64,000 nucleotides of DNA, taken from positions 62,001 through 126,000 of the forward strand of contig NZ_JAHTMW010000018.1 in the NCBI RefSeq assembly GCF_026236535.1, written 5' to 3'. Both the position numbers and the translations under genes were made by a program. Under the pieces are notes generated by a model. It saw only the letters and a list, made by a program, of their open reading frames with translations, was not told the DNA's origin and did not search any database. Numbering within the stretch: the stretch's first letter is position 1; each line of letters starts with the position of its first letter. Below are positions 1 through 7,515 of this stretch, piece after piece. The DNA comes from Streptomyces sp. SKN60 (GTDB lineage Bacteria; Actinomycetota; Actinomycetes; Streptomycetales; Streptomycetaceae).

Positions 1-34
1 CTAGGGAGGAGTGCGTCACAAGGCTCAGCGTGCG

Positions 35-78
35 CCGTTCTTCTCTGAAGAACGGAAAGATTCTGCACAACAGAACGG
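35..78. promoter_or_regulatory. Two stacked inverted repeats upstream of the IclR gene (candidate operator)
   Basis: CCGTTCTTC at 35-43 is repeated in inverse as GAAGAACGG at 47-55 around a 3-nt centre. A second repeat, TTCTG at 61-65 and CAGAA at 71-75, follows one helical turn later and runs into another GAACGG half-site (73-78). IclR-family proteins typically bind such palindromes in their own promoter, so autoregulation is inferred. No binding data are available. Confidence 0.6.
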
Positions 79-133
79 TCCTATGATGGCGGGCAGATCC
101 TGATCCGTGCCGGGAGAACACCGGAGCAAGCCC

Positions 134-916
134 ATGGACGACAAGCCGCTCAAGACCCCGCCGCCCTACCCCATCGCCAGCGTGGACCACGCGCTGCGGG
201 CGGCGACCATCCTGCAGCTGGAGGGCGGCGCGAGCGTGTCGCAGATCGCCGAACGCCTGGGCGTGGCACGGTCGACCGCCCACCGGATCCTGGCGATGCT
301 GGTCTACCGGGACTTCGCCGTGCAGGGCGACGACCGCGAGTACCGCGCGGGCCCGGTCCTGGAGCTGGCCTCGCATTCCCAGTCCCTGGTCTCCCGGCTG
401 CGGACCGCGGCCCTGCCCCATCTGCACCGGGTCGTCGACCTCCTAGACGAGACCGCGAACCTGATCGTGCGGACCGGGGACACGGTGCGGTTCATCGCCA
501 GCGTCGAGTGCGGGCAGGCCCTGCGGGTCGGCTCCCGCGAGGGCATGGTGTTCCCGGCCCACCGCACCACGGCGGGCCTGCTGCTGCTCGCCGACCTCTC
601 CGACGAGGAGCTCGACGAGGTGTACGCCGCCGAGCGGTACCGGGAGCGCCCGGCCGACCGGCCGGACCCCGACCGGCTGCGGGCGGAGCTGCGGCGGCTG
701 CGGCGCAACGGCTTCGCCGTCAACCGGGGGCGTTCCGAGCGCGGCCTGGTCGCCGTCGGCGTACCGGTGCGCGACCGGGAGGGCACCGCGCTGGCGGGTC
801 TGTCGGTGTCACTGCCCAGCGTGCGCTACGACCCGCACCGGCTGCGGTCCCTGGTCGCCACCATGGAGGCGGCGGCGCACGCCCTGGAGCGGGATCTCGG
901 CGACGAGGGGCCCTGA
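134..916 (+). CDS. IclR-family transcriptional regulator
   Basis: The product is a 260-residue one-component regulator. It has an N-terminal winged helix-turn-helix (about residues 15-75, with SVSQIAERLGVARSTAHRIL as recognition region) and a C-terminal IclR effector-binding domain (about 85-250). I chose ATG at 134 because GGAG at 123-126 sits 7 nt upstream. A GTG at 107 would add nine residues but lacks a ribosome binding site. The gene converges on a three-gene aromatic ring-cleavage operon and shares a terminator with it. IclR proteins often control aromatic catabolism (PcaR, MhpR and similar), so control of that operon is plausible but inferred. The inverted repeats just upstream suggest autoregulation. 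Confidence 0.88.
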   Translation: MDDKPLKTPPPYPIASVDHALRAATILQLEGGASVSQIAERLGVARSTAHRILAMLVYRDFAVQGDDREYRAGPVLELASHSQSLVSRLRTAALPHLHRVVDLLDETANLIVRTGDTVRFIASVECGQALRVGSREGMVFPAHRTTAGLLLLADLSDEELDEVYAAERYRERPADRPDPDRLRAELRRLRRNGFAVNRGRSERGLVAVGVPVRDREGTALAGLSVSLPSVRYDPHRLRSLVATMEAAAHALERDLGDEGP

Positions 917-924
917 CAGACGAG

Positions 925-975
925 AGGGCCTGTACGGCACCGCCGCCCTCACGTCGGCGGTGTCGTACAGGCCCT
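925..975. terminator. Bidirectional hairpin terminator
   Basis: A 21-bp stem (925-945 paired with 955-975, one G-U-type mismatch) with a 9-nt loop lies between the convergent IclR and hydrolase genes. It has no long T tract, as is usual for Streptomyces terminators. Confidence 0.85.
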
Positions 976-992
976 GCTCGGGCTCGGGCGAG

Positions 993-1832
993 TCAGTTGT
1001 TGATGACGAAGTCCGTGACCAGCCGGTTGAACTCGTCGGCGTGCTCCAACTGGGCCCAGTGGCCGCAGCGGTTGATGATGTGGGCGCGGGAGTCGGGTAT
1101 CGCGGCGTTGAGCATCATCGAGCCCTCCATGGTGGCGACGCGGTCGTCGCGCCCGTGGATGAGCAGGGTCGGTGCGGTGATGTCGCCGAGCCGGGACTGG
1201 TCGACCCAGATCGGGATGGGCGCGAAGGGGATCTTCTTCGCGACGTTCTCGAGGTGCTCGGGATGCTTCAGGGCGTTGGCGGAGCGCTCACGCATCAGCT
1301 CGGGGCTGGCGAACCTCTCCTTGTCGAAGACCATGATCTCGACGAGCCGCTCGAACATCTCCGGGCTGGGGTCCTGGTAGGTCCCGTACATGATCTTGAT
1401 GCCCTCGCTGGGGCCGCCCGCGCCGAACAGGAACGGCTTGGGCTGGATCGGCGGGCCCATGGTGATCAGGTGCGAGATCCGCTCGGGGTGTTCGAGGGTG
1501 AAGCGGATGGAGTTGTGGCCGCCCATCGAGTTGCCGACGATGGCCGCCTTGTCGATGCCGAGCGCGTCGAAGAGCTCGACGAGGACCTCGACGTGGTCGA
1601 TGGTGCCGAAGTCGACCGCGTCGGAGTCGCCCCAGCCGGGCATGTCGGGCGCGATGACGCGGAAGTGCCGGGCGAGCGCCTCGATGTTGGGCTGGTAGTT
1701 GCTCCAGCCGGTCGCGCCCGGGCCGCCGCCGTGCAGCAGCACGACGGGGTGGCCCTCGCCGGCCTCGTAGTAGTGGATCTTCCAGCGCGGCGTCTGGACG
1801 TCCTTGCCGATGACGTTCGGGTCGAGTGCCAC
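993..1832 (-). CDS. Alpha/beta hydrolase, meta-cleavage product (C-C bond) hydrolase type
   Basis: This 279-residue protein belongs to the MhpC/BphD/HsaD family, which hydrolyses the C-C bond of ring-opened extradiol products. Visible features are the oxyanion loop HGGGPG (34-39), the nucleophile elbow GNSMGG with Ser102, Asp229/230 in HGRDD and His258 in CGHWAQ. The start is GTG at 1832, one base after the stop of the upstream dioxygenase gene (TGA-C-GTG), so translation is probably coupled. It is the last of three catabolic genes (hydroxylase, dioxygenase, hydrolase). The exact substrate (hydroxyphenylpropionate, catechol or steroid-type) cannot be read from sequence alone. Confidence 0.85.
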   Translation of the reverse strand: MALDPNVIGKDVQTPRWKIHYYEAGEGHPVVLLHGGGPGATGWSNYQPNIEALARHFRVIAPDMPGWGDSDAVDFGTIDHVEVLVELFDALGIDKAAIVGNSMGGHNSIRFTLEHPERISHLITMGPPIQPKPFLFGAGGPSEGIKIMYGTYQDPSPEMFERLVEIMVFDKERFASPELMRERSANALKHPEHLENVAKKIPFAPIPIWVDQSRLGDITAPTLLIHGRDDRVATMEGSMMLNAAIPDSRAHIINRCGHWAQLEHADEFNRLVTDFVINN

Positions 1833-1833
1833 G

Positions 1834-2766
1834 TCAGTGTCCGATCTTCGAGTTGGCGGCGCCGGCGGCGAGCATCTCCGCCACCGGACCCGCGGGCATG
1901 TGACCCCAGCTGTTCAGCTTGTCGAGGGTCTTGACCTCCCAGGTCGCGTCGTCGATGAGGATGCCTCCCCATCCGTACTCGACGTTGAAGCCCGAGGGCG
2001 TCTCGACGTAGAAGCTGAACATCTGGTCGTTGGGGTGCATGCCCAGGGTCATGTGGAAGGGCTGGTGGGCGGCCAGGCAGCGGTCCCAGGCCAGGCCGAC
2101 GTCGCGGATGTCGTCGACCTCGACCATGAAGTGGTGGGTGCTCTTGGGGAAGGGCATGTCGCCGAGCGCGACGCTGTGGTGGCGGGGGTTGCAGTGCAGG
2201 AAGATCAGGTCGGCGAAGACGCCCGGAGCGAGTTCCTCGACGATGATGTCGCTGACCTTGAACCCGAGCAGGTCGACGTAGAAGCCCAGGTACGTCTCAC
2301 GGGAGACGCCGGGCGTCAGCAGGACCTGGTGGCCCGCGCCGCCGGCGCCGGTCACGAAGCCGCCGAGCAGCGACGCGGACTCGAAGGGGGTGGCGGCGTC
2401 GGCGAGGCCGTCGACCAGCTCGATGCGGTTGCCCATCGGGTCGGCGGTGAGGAAGATCCGGTCGACCCTGCGGGCCGCGGCGAGTGCCGCGTCGCCCTCG
2501 GTGACCTCGACGCCGACCGCGCGCAGCCGCTCGACCAGGGCGTCGAGAGCGTCGGCGCCCTCGACCTCGTAACCGGTGGCGACCAGGTCGTCGGCCGGTC
2601 CTTCGGTGATGATCCAGCGGTGGGCCTTCTCGTCGGTACGGAGGGTGAAGCCGTCGCCGGTCCTCTCGCCGAGCTGCATGCCGAGCAGGTCGACGCCGAA
2701 GCGCTCCCAGTCGGCGAGGCCGCTCACCTCGTAGACGACGTATCCGAGTTCCTTGACACCGGACAA
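1834..2766 (-). CDS. Type-I extradiol ring-cleavage dioxygenase (VOC superfamily)
   Basis: The product has about 310 residues in two vicinal-oxygen-chelate repeats, the usual length for BphC/HsaC/2,3-dihydroxybiphenyl-type dioxygenases. Predicted Fe(II) ligands are His146 (GAGHQVLL), His212 (THHFMVEV) and Glu263 (FNVEYGWG), with a catalytic His in NPRHHSVAL (196-197). The start is a TTG at 2766 preceded by AAGGAG at 7-nt spacing. No ATG or GTG fits as well. It acts between the upstream flavin hydroxylase and the downstream C-C hydrolase by opening the catecholic ring. An unusual start codon can lead automated annotation to mis-place this N-terminus. Confidence 0.88.
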   Translation of the reverse strand: MSGVKELGYVVYEVSGLADWERFGVDLLGMQLGERTGDGFTLRTDEKAHRWIITEGPADDLVATGYEVEGADALDALVERLRAVGVEVTEGDAALAAARRVDRIFLTADPMGNRIELVDGLADAATPFESASLLGGFVTGAGGAGHQVLLTPGVSRETYLGFYVDLLGFKVSDIIVEELAPGVFADLIFLHCNPRHHSVALGDMPFPKSTHHFMVEVDDIRDVGLAWDRCLAAHQPFHMTLGMHPNDQMFSFYVETPSGFNVEYGWGGILIDDATWEVKTLDKLNSWGHMPAGPVAEMLAAGAANSKIGH

Positions 2767-2783
2767 GACTTTTCTCCTTGCTC

Positions 2784-4328
2784 TCAGAGGGCGGGTACGG
2801 CGAGGCCGTGGGTGTCGGCGGCGGCGACGAACCGGTCGGGGCGGACGGCGACGACCCGCGCCCCGTAGCGGCGCATCCAGGGCAGGACGACCTCGTCCAG
2901 GTCGACCAGCTCGTCCGGGCCCTCGGTGTGCGAGGTCTTCGGGCGCACCGCGCGGTAGTGGGCGCCGAGGGCGTCCCAGCCGGCCTTCTCCTCGGCCGTC
3001 AGCAGGGCCGCCGGGTCGAGGTCGTCGCCGAGCAGGACGAAGTGGTGGCCGAGGTGCTCGTCCAGGCGGGCCATCCGGCCGGCGGTGTCGCCGGTGATCG
3101 GCTGCGGGATCATGCGGCCGATGACGCTGGCGTCGCCGGTCTCGCCGCGGATCCAGCCGCCTTCGAGTACGGGCGGGCGGGTGAGCGGCGGCTCGAACGG
3201 GGTGACCGTGTTCTCGGGCACCGCGTTCATGGCGGCCTGTTCCTCCGCGGAGACCTCCTGCTTGATCACCCGGCCGAGGCCGACGGCGAGGCCGGTGTAG
3301 AAGGCGGCGCTGGGGCGCCGTTCCGCCTCGTAGGTGTCGAGCCAGGCCTCGGGAAGTTCGCCCTTGAGGACGCGGGCGAGTTTCCAGCCCAGGTTGTGGG
3401 CGTCGCGCATGCCGGTCTGCATGCCGGCGCCGGCCCACGGCGGCATCAGGTGCGCCGCGTCGCCGGCCAGGAACACGCGGCCCTGACGGAAGGTGTCGGC
3501 CATGCGGACGTGGTGCTGGTAGAAAGCGTGCTGGTGGATCTCGACGTCGTCCTCGGAGACGCCGAGGGCCCTGAGCAGCGGCCAGATCTCGGCGCTGGTC
3601 GGGTAGTCGGCCGGGGTCTCGTCGGGCTTGAGCGGGATCTCCCAGCGGTGGTTGCCCGCGGACAGGGCGATGTCGACGACCGGGCGCTCCTTGTCGGACC
3701 AGAAGGTGAGGAAGTCCCGGTCGGGCCACCAGCGTTTGACGTGGCAGTCGACGACCACCCAGGTGACGTCGTCGGTGTCGCCGAGCAGCGTGCAGCCGAT
3801 CCGGGACCGGGTGGCGCTGCTGCCGCCGTCGGAGCCGATGGCGTACCGGGCGCGGGTCGTGCGGGTCGTCCCGTCGGCGGTCGAGGTGACGGTGACGCCG
3901 TCGGCGTCCTGCTCGATGCCGGTGACCTCGTCGCCGTAGTGCACGGTGACCAGGTCGTCGTACCGCTCCCGGACGGCCGCGCGCAGTTCGGCCTCCATGG
4001 TGGGCTGGTAGATGTTGTAGAAGCGCGGGGTGCGGCCGAGGGTGGACGGCGGGTGCTCGATCCGCATGATCTCGGTCCGGTCGTACGTCATCCAGCGCAG
4101 GGCCCGCTGCGGGTCGATCACCTTGTCGATCCGCTCGTCGATGCCGAGGTCCTGGAAGATCCGCATCGTCCAGTCGTTGACCGTCACGGCCCGGGCCCGG
4201 GGGTAGATGGCCCGGTCCCGTTCGAGGGCGACGGCGGAGATGCCGTATCGGGCGAGGGTGAGTGCGGCGATCACGCCGGTCGGGCCGTAGCCGACGATGG
4301 CGACGTCCGCGTCGTACTGCTGGGTCAT
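2784..4328 (-). CDS. FAD-dependent aromatic hydroxylase, MhpA-like
   Basis: This 514-residue class A flavoprotein monooxygenase has the dinucleotide fold GYGPTG (13-18), an NAD(P)H/FAD DG-type motif (GSDGGSSATR) and the FAD ribityl-binding GDAAHLMPPWAGAGMQTGMRDAHNLGWKL region. The family hydroxylates phenolic acids such as 3-hydroxyphenylpropionate ortho to the hydroxyl, giving the catechol for the adjacent dioxygenase. ATG 4328 has GGAG about 8 nt upstream. A longer frame to 4418 is rejected because its extra N-terminus precedes the fold and lacks a ribosome binding site. It is first in the operon. A TetR-type operator lies about 100 bp upstream, facing a divergent TetR gene. Confidence 0.87.
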   Translation of the reverse strand: MTQQYDADVAIVGYGPTGVIAALTLARYGISAVALERDRAIYPRARAVTVNDWTMRIFQDLGIDERIDKVIDPQRALRWMTYDRTEIMRIEHPPSTLGRTPRFYNIYQPTMEAELRAAVRERYDDLVTVHYGDEVTGIEQDADGVTVTSTADGTTRTTRARYAIGSDGGSSATRSRIGCTLLGDTDDVTWVVVDCHVKRWWPDRDFLTFWSDKERPVVDIALSAGNHRWEIPLKPDETPADYPTSAEIWPLLRALGVSEDDVEIHQHAFYQHHVRMADTFRQGRVFLAGDAAHLMPPWAGAGMQTGMRDAHNLGWKLARVLKGELPEAWLDTYEAERRPSAAFYTGLAVGLGRVIKQEVSAEEQAAMNAVPENTVTPFEPPLTRPPVLEGGWIRGETGDASVIGRMIPQPITGDTAGRMARLDEHLGHHFVLLGDDLDPAALLTAEEKAGWDALGAHYRAVRPKTSHTEGPDELVDLDEVVLPWMRRYGARVVAVRPDRFVAAADTHGLAVPAL

Positions 4329-4429
4329 GCGCTGGCTCCGTGGGTCAGGCTCGAACGCGTAAGGCGAGGGAGAAAGAAGCGCGTGGGGGAAGCGTGGGGA
4401 GAGGCGTGGGAGAAGCATGAGCTAAGTTT

Positions 4430-4449
4430 TGGACCGATCGGTCGGTACA
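4430..4449. promoter_or_regulatory. TetR-type operator
   Basis: The 20-bp imperfect palindrome TGGACCGATCGGTCGGTACA contains a perfect 12-bp core (GACCGATCGGTC, 4432-4443). A second, overlapping dyad is generated by the extra CGGT. This is the classic ACCGNCCGGTCGGT-like form bound by actinobacterial TetR proteins. It lies between the hydroxylase operon (start 4328, -) and the TetR gene (start 4568, +), so it could repress both. Confidence 0.75.
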
Positions 4450-4567
4450 TTTCGAAAGGTAGCAGCGCCCCTCCGAGAGCCGTCAAGAGTTTCCGGACGC
4501 GGATTTTCCGCATCCGGTACCGCCGAGGGGCCGCTTCCCGGCGTCGCCTAGACTCCGGAGCGTGGAG

Positions 4568-5248
4568 ATGATCGAGCCGCCCGCGCCGGAGACACGAACC
4601 AACCGCCGCGGCCGCCGGTCACGGCAGGAGATCCTGGACGCGGCCGCCCGCGTGATGTCCGTACGCGGTTACGCCGGGACGTCGATGTCGGCGCTCAGCA
4701 AGGAGACCGGGCTGCCGAAGAGCGCGTTCTACCACCACTTCGAGTCCAAGGCCGGACTGCTCTCGGCCGTCATGGAGCAGGGTGCGCACGCCTTCTTCGC
4801 CGCCATGCGCGAGGCCCACCGCAACCCTCCCGAGGACGGCACGCCGCACGAGCGGCTCCGCTGGTACCTGCGGCGGACCGGCGACGTCATGGAGAACGGC
4901 GAGGAGTTCCTGCGCCTGCTGCTCGTGCTCGTGATGAGCCGGGAGGCGGCGGAGGCGCCCGAGGCGCTGCAGACCGTGATCTCGGTCCGTGAGGAAGGCC
5001 GCGCCTACATGGCGCACATGATCCGCTCGTCCTTCGCGGGCGCGGGTGAGGAGACCGCCGACCGGGTCGCGAACGCGCTCGCGGCCTTCGGGATGGCCGG
5101 TTACGACGGCGCGTTCGTGGCCCTGCAGTCCGAGGGCGGCGGCAGGCCCGTCTCGGAGTGGATGGACCAGCTGGCCGACGCGCTCGCGGCGCTCGGGGAG
5201 GCGATCGTGGCCGGCGGCGCGCCGGGGGCCACGGGGCAGCGGGACTAG
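4568..5248 (+). CDS. TetR/AcrR-family regulator
   Basis: The product is 226 residues long. The N-terminal HTH (about 15-65) reads RQEILDAAARVMSVRGYAGT, followed by MSALSKETGLPKSAFYHHFESK. The C-terminal helical ligand-binding region is not assignable to a ligand. ATG 4568 is chosen because GGAG (4557-4560) is 7 nt away. A GTG at 4562 would be only 1 nt from it. The gene is divergent from the aromatic hydroxylase operon and has a TetR-like palindrome between the two, which supports local control. Its stop TAG (5246-5248) interlocks with the stop of the convergent FUSC gene in a shared CTAG. Confidence 0.88.
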   Translation: MIEPPAPETRTNRRGRRSRQEILDAAARVMSVRGYAGTSMSALSKETGLPKSAFYHHFESKAGLLSAVMEQGAHAFFAAMREAHRNPPEDGTPHERLRWYLRRTGDVMENGEEFLRLLLVLVMSREAAEAPEALQTVISVREEGRAYMAHMIRSSFAGAGEETADRVANALAAFGMAGYDGAFVALQSEGGGRPVSEWMDQLADALAALGEAIVAGGAPGATGQRD

Positions 5249-6543
5249 CTCGGCGGGGCCTGTGGAGTCCGCCCGGGCCGCCCGGGCCGCCGGGCGCGGC
5301 CGAGGGCGTTTCGGAGGGTGAGCCTGCGGCGGCGTTCGCGGCTCTCGCGGGTGTGCCGGTCGAGCTCCTCCATCAGCCGCCGTCCCCGGTGTTCCGGGTC
5401 GAGTTCGTCGAGTACGCGGTCGAGTTCGGCGAGCATCGCCCCGTACAGCTGCCAGCGGCCCGGCTCGCGCAGCGCGAGGGCGAGGAGCAGGCCGGCGGCG
5501 CGGCCCCGGCAGGCGCGGGCGGCCCGCAGTTCGCCCGCGAGCCGGGACTCCGCCGCCTCGGCCTCGTCGCTGCCGGAGGCCGTGACGAGGACGGCGAAGC
5601 TGACGAAGGCGTCGGCGGTGTGCTGCGCCGCCTCCCGGAGGGCGAGGGCGGTCGGGGCGGGCAGCAGTTCCCGTCCCTCCCGTTCCTTGGCCAGGTCGGT
5701 GAGGGTACGGGCGAGGACCCGCAGGACCACGGCGCAGATCTCCAGGGTGTCGAGGCCCGTGCGCAGCACGATGCGGTGGAGCAGCCCCTCCTTGACCCGC
5801 GGGTTGAAGCGCAGGCTGTCCTCGGCCGTGCGCAGCGCGCCGTCCACGTCGGCCACGTCGTTGTCGAGCCGCCGCGCCTCGTGGAGGCGGGCCGCGGCCC
5901 GCTCGACCGGGGGCGCGCCGCCGAACTCCTCCGCCACGTCGATCAGCAGGCGGCGCATCCGGCGGGCCAGGTCCTCGATGGAGTCGCCGGCCGTGTCCAC
6001 CCAGACGGGCGGGGCGAGGACGAGGTTGAACAGCAGTCCGACGGCCGCGCCGATCAGGGTCTCCAGGACCCGGTCCCAGGCGGTGGCGGCGACCTGGGTG
6101 ACGCCGAGCACGAGCATCGCGCTGATCGCGACCTCGGGCACGAACTCCTCGACCCGCACGAGACGGCCCACGACGAGGGAGGCCAGGATGATCAGGGCGA
6201 GGCTCCACCAGGAGAGCCCGACGAGCGCGCTGAAGGCGATGGCGATGAGCACGCCGACGACCACGGAGTTCACCCGGCGCAGGCTCGTGGTGAGCGTGGA
6301 GTAGACGGTGACCTGCACGACGAGCAGCGCCGTCAGGGGTGCGGTGAGCGGCGCGGGCTCGCTGCTGAGCCAGAGCGCGACGACGTACGAGAGGGTCGCC
6401 GCCGCCGTGGACCGCACGCTCTGCACGGTGAACGGGTCCCGGCGCAGTTGCGCCAGCCGTGCCGCGGCCTCGCGGCGCCAGGTGCCCCACCTGCCGTGTC
6501 GCGTCACGTCTTCCCTCGTCACGCGCTGCCTCGCCTCGCTCAT
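5245..6543 (-). CDS. FUSC-family (aromatic acid exporter-like) membrane protein
   Basis: This 432-residue protein has a membrane half of about five to six hydrophobic segments (residues 40-175: LSYVVALWL, TALLVVQVTVY, VVVGVLIAIAFSALVGL, LALIILASLVVG, AISAMLVLGVT, LIGAAVGLLFNLVLAPP) followed by a long charged helical cytoplasmic half. This is the FUSC/ArAE architecture seen in AaeB-type exporters and Streptomyces homologues. ATG 6543 has GGAG about 7 nt upstream. A further-upstream start would extend into the inverted repeat. It sits beside the aromatic degradation genes, so export of aromatic acids is a tempting but unproven role. Confidence 0.8.
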   Translation of the reverse strand: MSEARQRVTREDVTRHGRWGTWRREAAARLAQLRRDPFTVQSVRSTAAATLSYVVALWLSSEPAPLTAPLTALLVVQVTVYSTLTTSLRRVNSVVVGVLIAIAFSALVGLSWWSLALIILASLVVGRLVRVEEFVPEVAISAMLVLGVTQVAATAWDRVLETLIGAAVGLLFNLVLAPPVWVDTAGDSIEDLARRMRRLLIDVAEEFGGAPPVERAAARLHEARRLDNDVADVDGALRTAEDSLRFNPRVKEGLLHRIVLRTGLDTLEICAVVLRVLARTLTDLAKEREGRELLPAPTALALREAAQHTADAFVSFAVLVTASGSDEAEAAESRLAGELRAARACRGRAAGLLLALALREPGRWQLYGAMLAELDRVLDELDPEHRGRRLMEELDRHTRESRERRRRLTLRNALGRARRPGRPGRTPQAPPS

Positions 6544-6584
6544 GCTCCCGCTCCGCGGCCCGGTCCCCCGGCCTTCCCGCCCGA

Positions 6585-6648
6585 CCGTGCCATCCCCCGC
6601 GCGCTCGGGCGGGCGCGGCACGCCGGGCGCGCGCGGGGGATGGCACGG
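6585..6648. repeat. 20-bp perfect inverted repeat in a divergent promoter region
   Basis: CCGTGCCATCCCCCGCGCGC (6585-6604) is repeated exactly in inverse at 6629-6648 around a 24-nt loop. It occupies most of the 126 bp between the divergent FUSC and sortase starts, so it is not an ordinary 3' terminator. It could be a very long operator or a leader hairpin on either transcript. Confidence 0.85.
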
Positions 6649-6669
6649 CACGTAGCGTGGAGGGGTCGG

Positions 6670-7485
6670 ATGTGCCAGGCGGCCGGCCGGCCGCCGGAGA
6701 CGTTCGGGTGGTCGATGCCCATGTCCCGGTCAACTCGCTCCCGCAAGGTCGTCGCGGTTCTCGCGGCGGTCGTCGCGGCCGTCGTCGCGGCGGTCCTTGC
6801 CCTGCTGACGGGCGGGTCCCCGACAGAAGCCGGCGACTCCTCGAAGGCGCCCGCGACCCGTTCGCCCGCCCCCGCTCCCCCACCGGCGCCGCCCGCGCCG
6901 ACGCCGACACCTACGCCCACGCCCACTCCGACGCCGCCCACGCCGGTGCCCGCCGCCCGGCCGCGGGTCGCCGAGCTGCACATCCCGTCGATCGGGGTCG
7001 CCGGCCTGCGGGTCGTGCCGTACGAGGGGACGACCGACGACCGGGCCGGCACCCGGATCCAGGACCGCGGCATGGCGGCGAGCCCATACGGGAAGCGGGG
7101 CGGCGCGGGGCCGGGCGACATCGGCAACTATCTGGTGACGGCACACCGCCTCTCGGCCGGCGGGCCGCTGCGCGAGCTCCCGTCCGTCAAGCAGGGCGAC
7201 CGGGTGCTCGTGGAGGCCGACGGCCGTATCTACGAGTACCGGATCACCGGGACCCGGTCGACCTCCTTCCGCTCCGCCCGCTCCCTCGCGGAGCAGCGTG
7301 CCGCCGTACCGGGCTCGCCCGGCGAGCGCCCCACCGAGGCGATGATCACGCTCTCCACGTGCGCGACGCCGGAGGACAACGCGGCGGGCAACTTCTGGCG
7401 GGACGCCCAGGGCAACCCGGAGCACCGCATCGACAAGGTCGGCGTCCTCGTCTCGGTCCGCCCGGCGACGGCCCGTGACGCGTAG
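6670..7485 (+). CDS. Class E/F-type sortase
   Basis: This 271-residue membrane-anchored transpeptidase has an N-terminal transmembrane segment (about 26-47), a Pro/Thr-rich stalk (about 60-97, a run of PT repeats) and a sortase beta-barrel with His159 (TAHR), Cys231 (TLSTC) and Arg253 (EHR). All three catalytic residues are present. ATG 6670 has an excellent GGAGGGG at 6659-6665. An ATG at 6715 is possible but its Shine-Dalgarno is too distant. Sortases attach proteins carrying LPXTG-like signals to the cell wall or act on other surface substrates. No substrate gene with such a signal was seen nearby. Confidence 0.88.
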   Translation: MCQAAGRPPETFGWSMPMSRSTRSRKVVAVLAAVVAAVVAAVLALLTGGSPTEAGDSSKAPATRSPAPAPPPAPPAPTPTPTPTPTPTPPTPVPAARPRVAELHIPSIGVAGLRVVPYEGTTDDRAGTRIQDRGMAASPYGKRGGAGPGDIGNYLVTAHRLSAGGPLRELPSVKQGDRVLVEADGRIYEYRITGTRSTSFRSARSLAEQRAAVPGSPGERPTEAMITLSTCATPEDNAAGNFWRDAQGNPEHRIDKVGVLVSVRPATARDA

Positions 7486-7497
7486 CCTGCCGTCGCC
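7464..7497. terminator. Hairpin between convergent genes
   Basis: GGCGACGGC (7464-7472) pairs with GCCGTCGCC (7489-7497) across the sortase stop codon. Its position between the convergent sortase and ABC permease genes suggests a bidirectional terminator. Confidence 0.5.
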
Positions 7498-7515
7498 CGG
7501 TGTCCTCGTCCGGCG

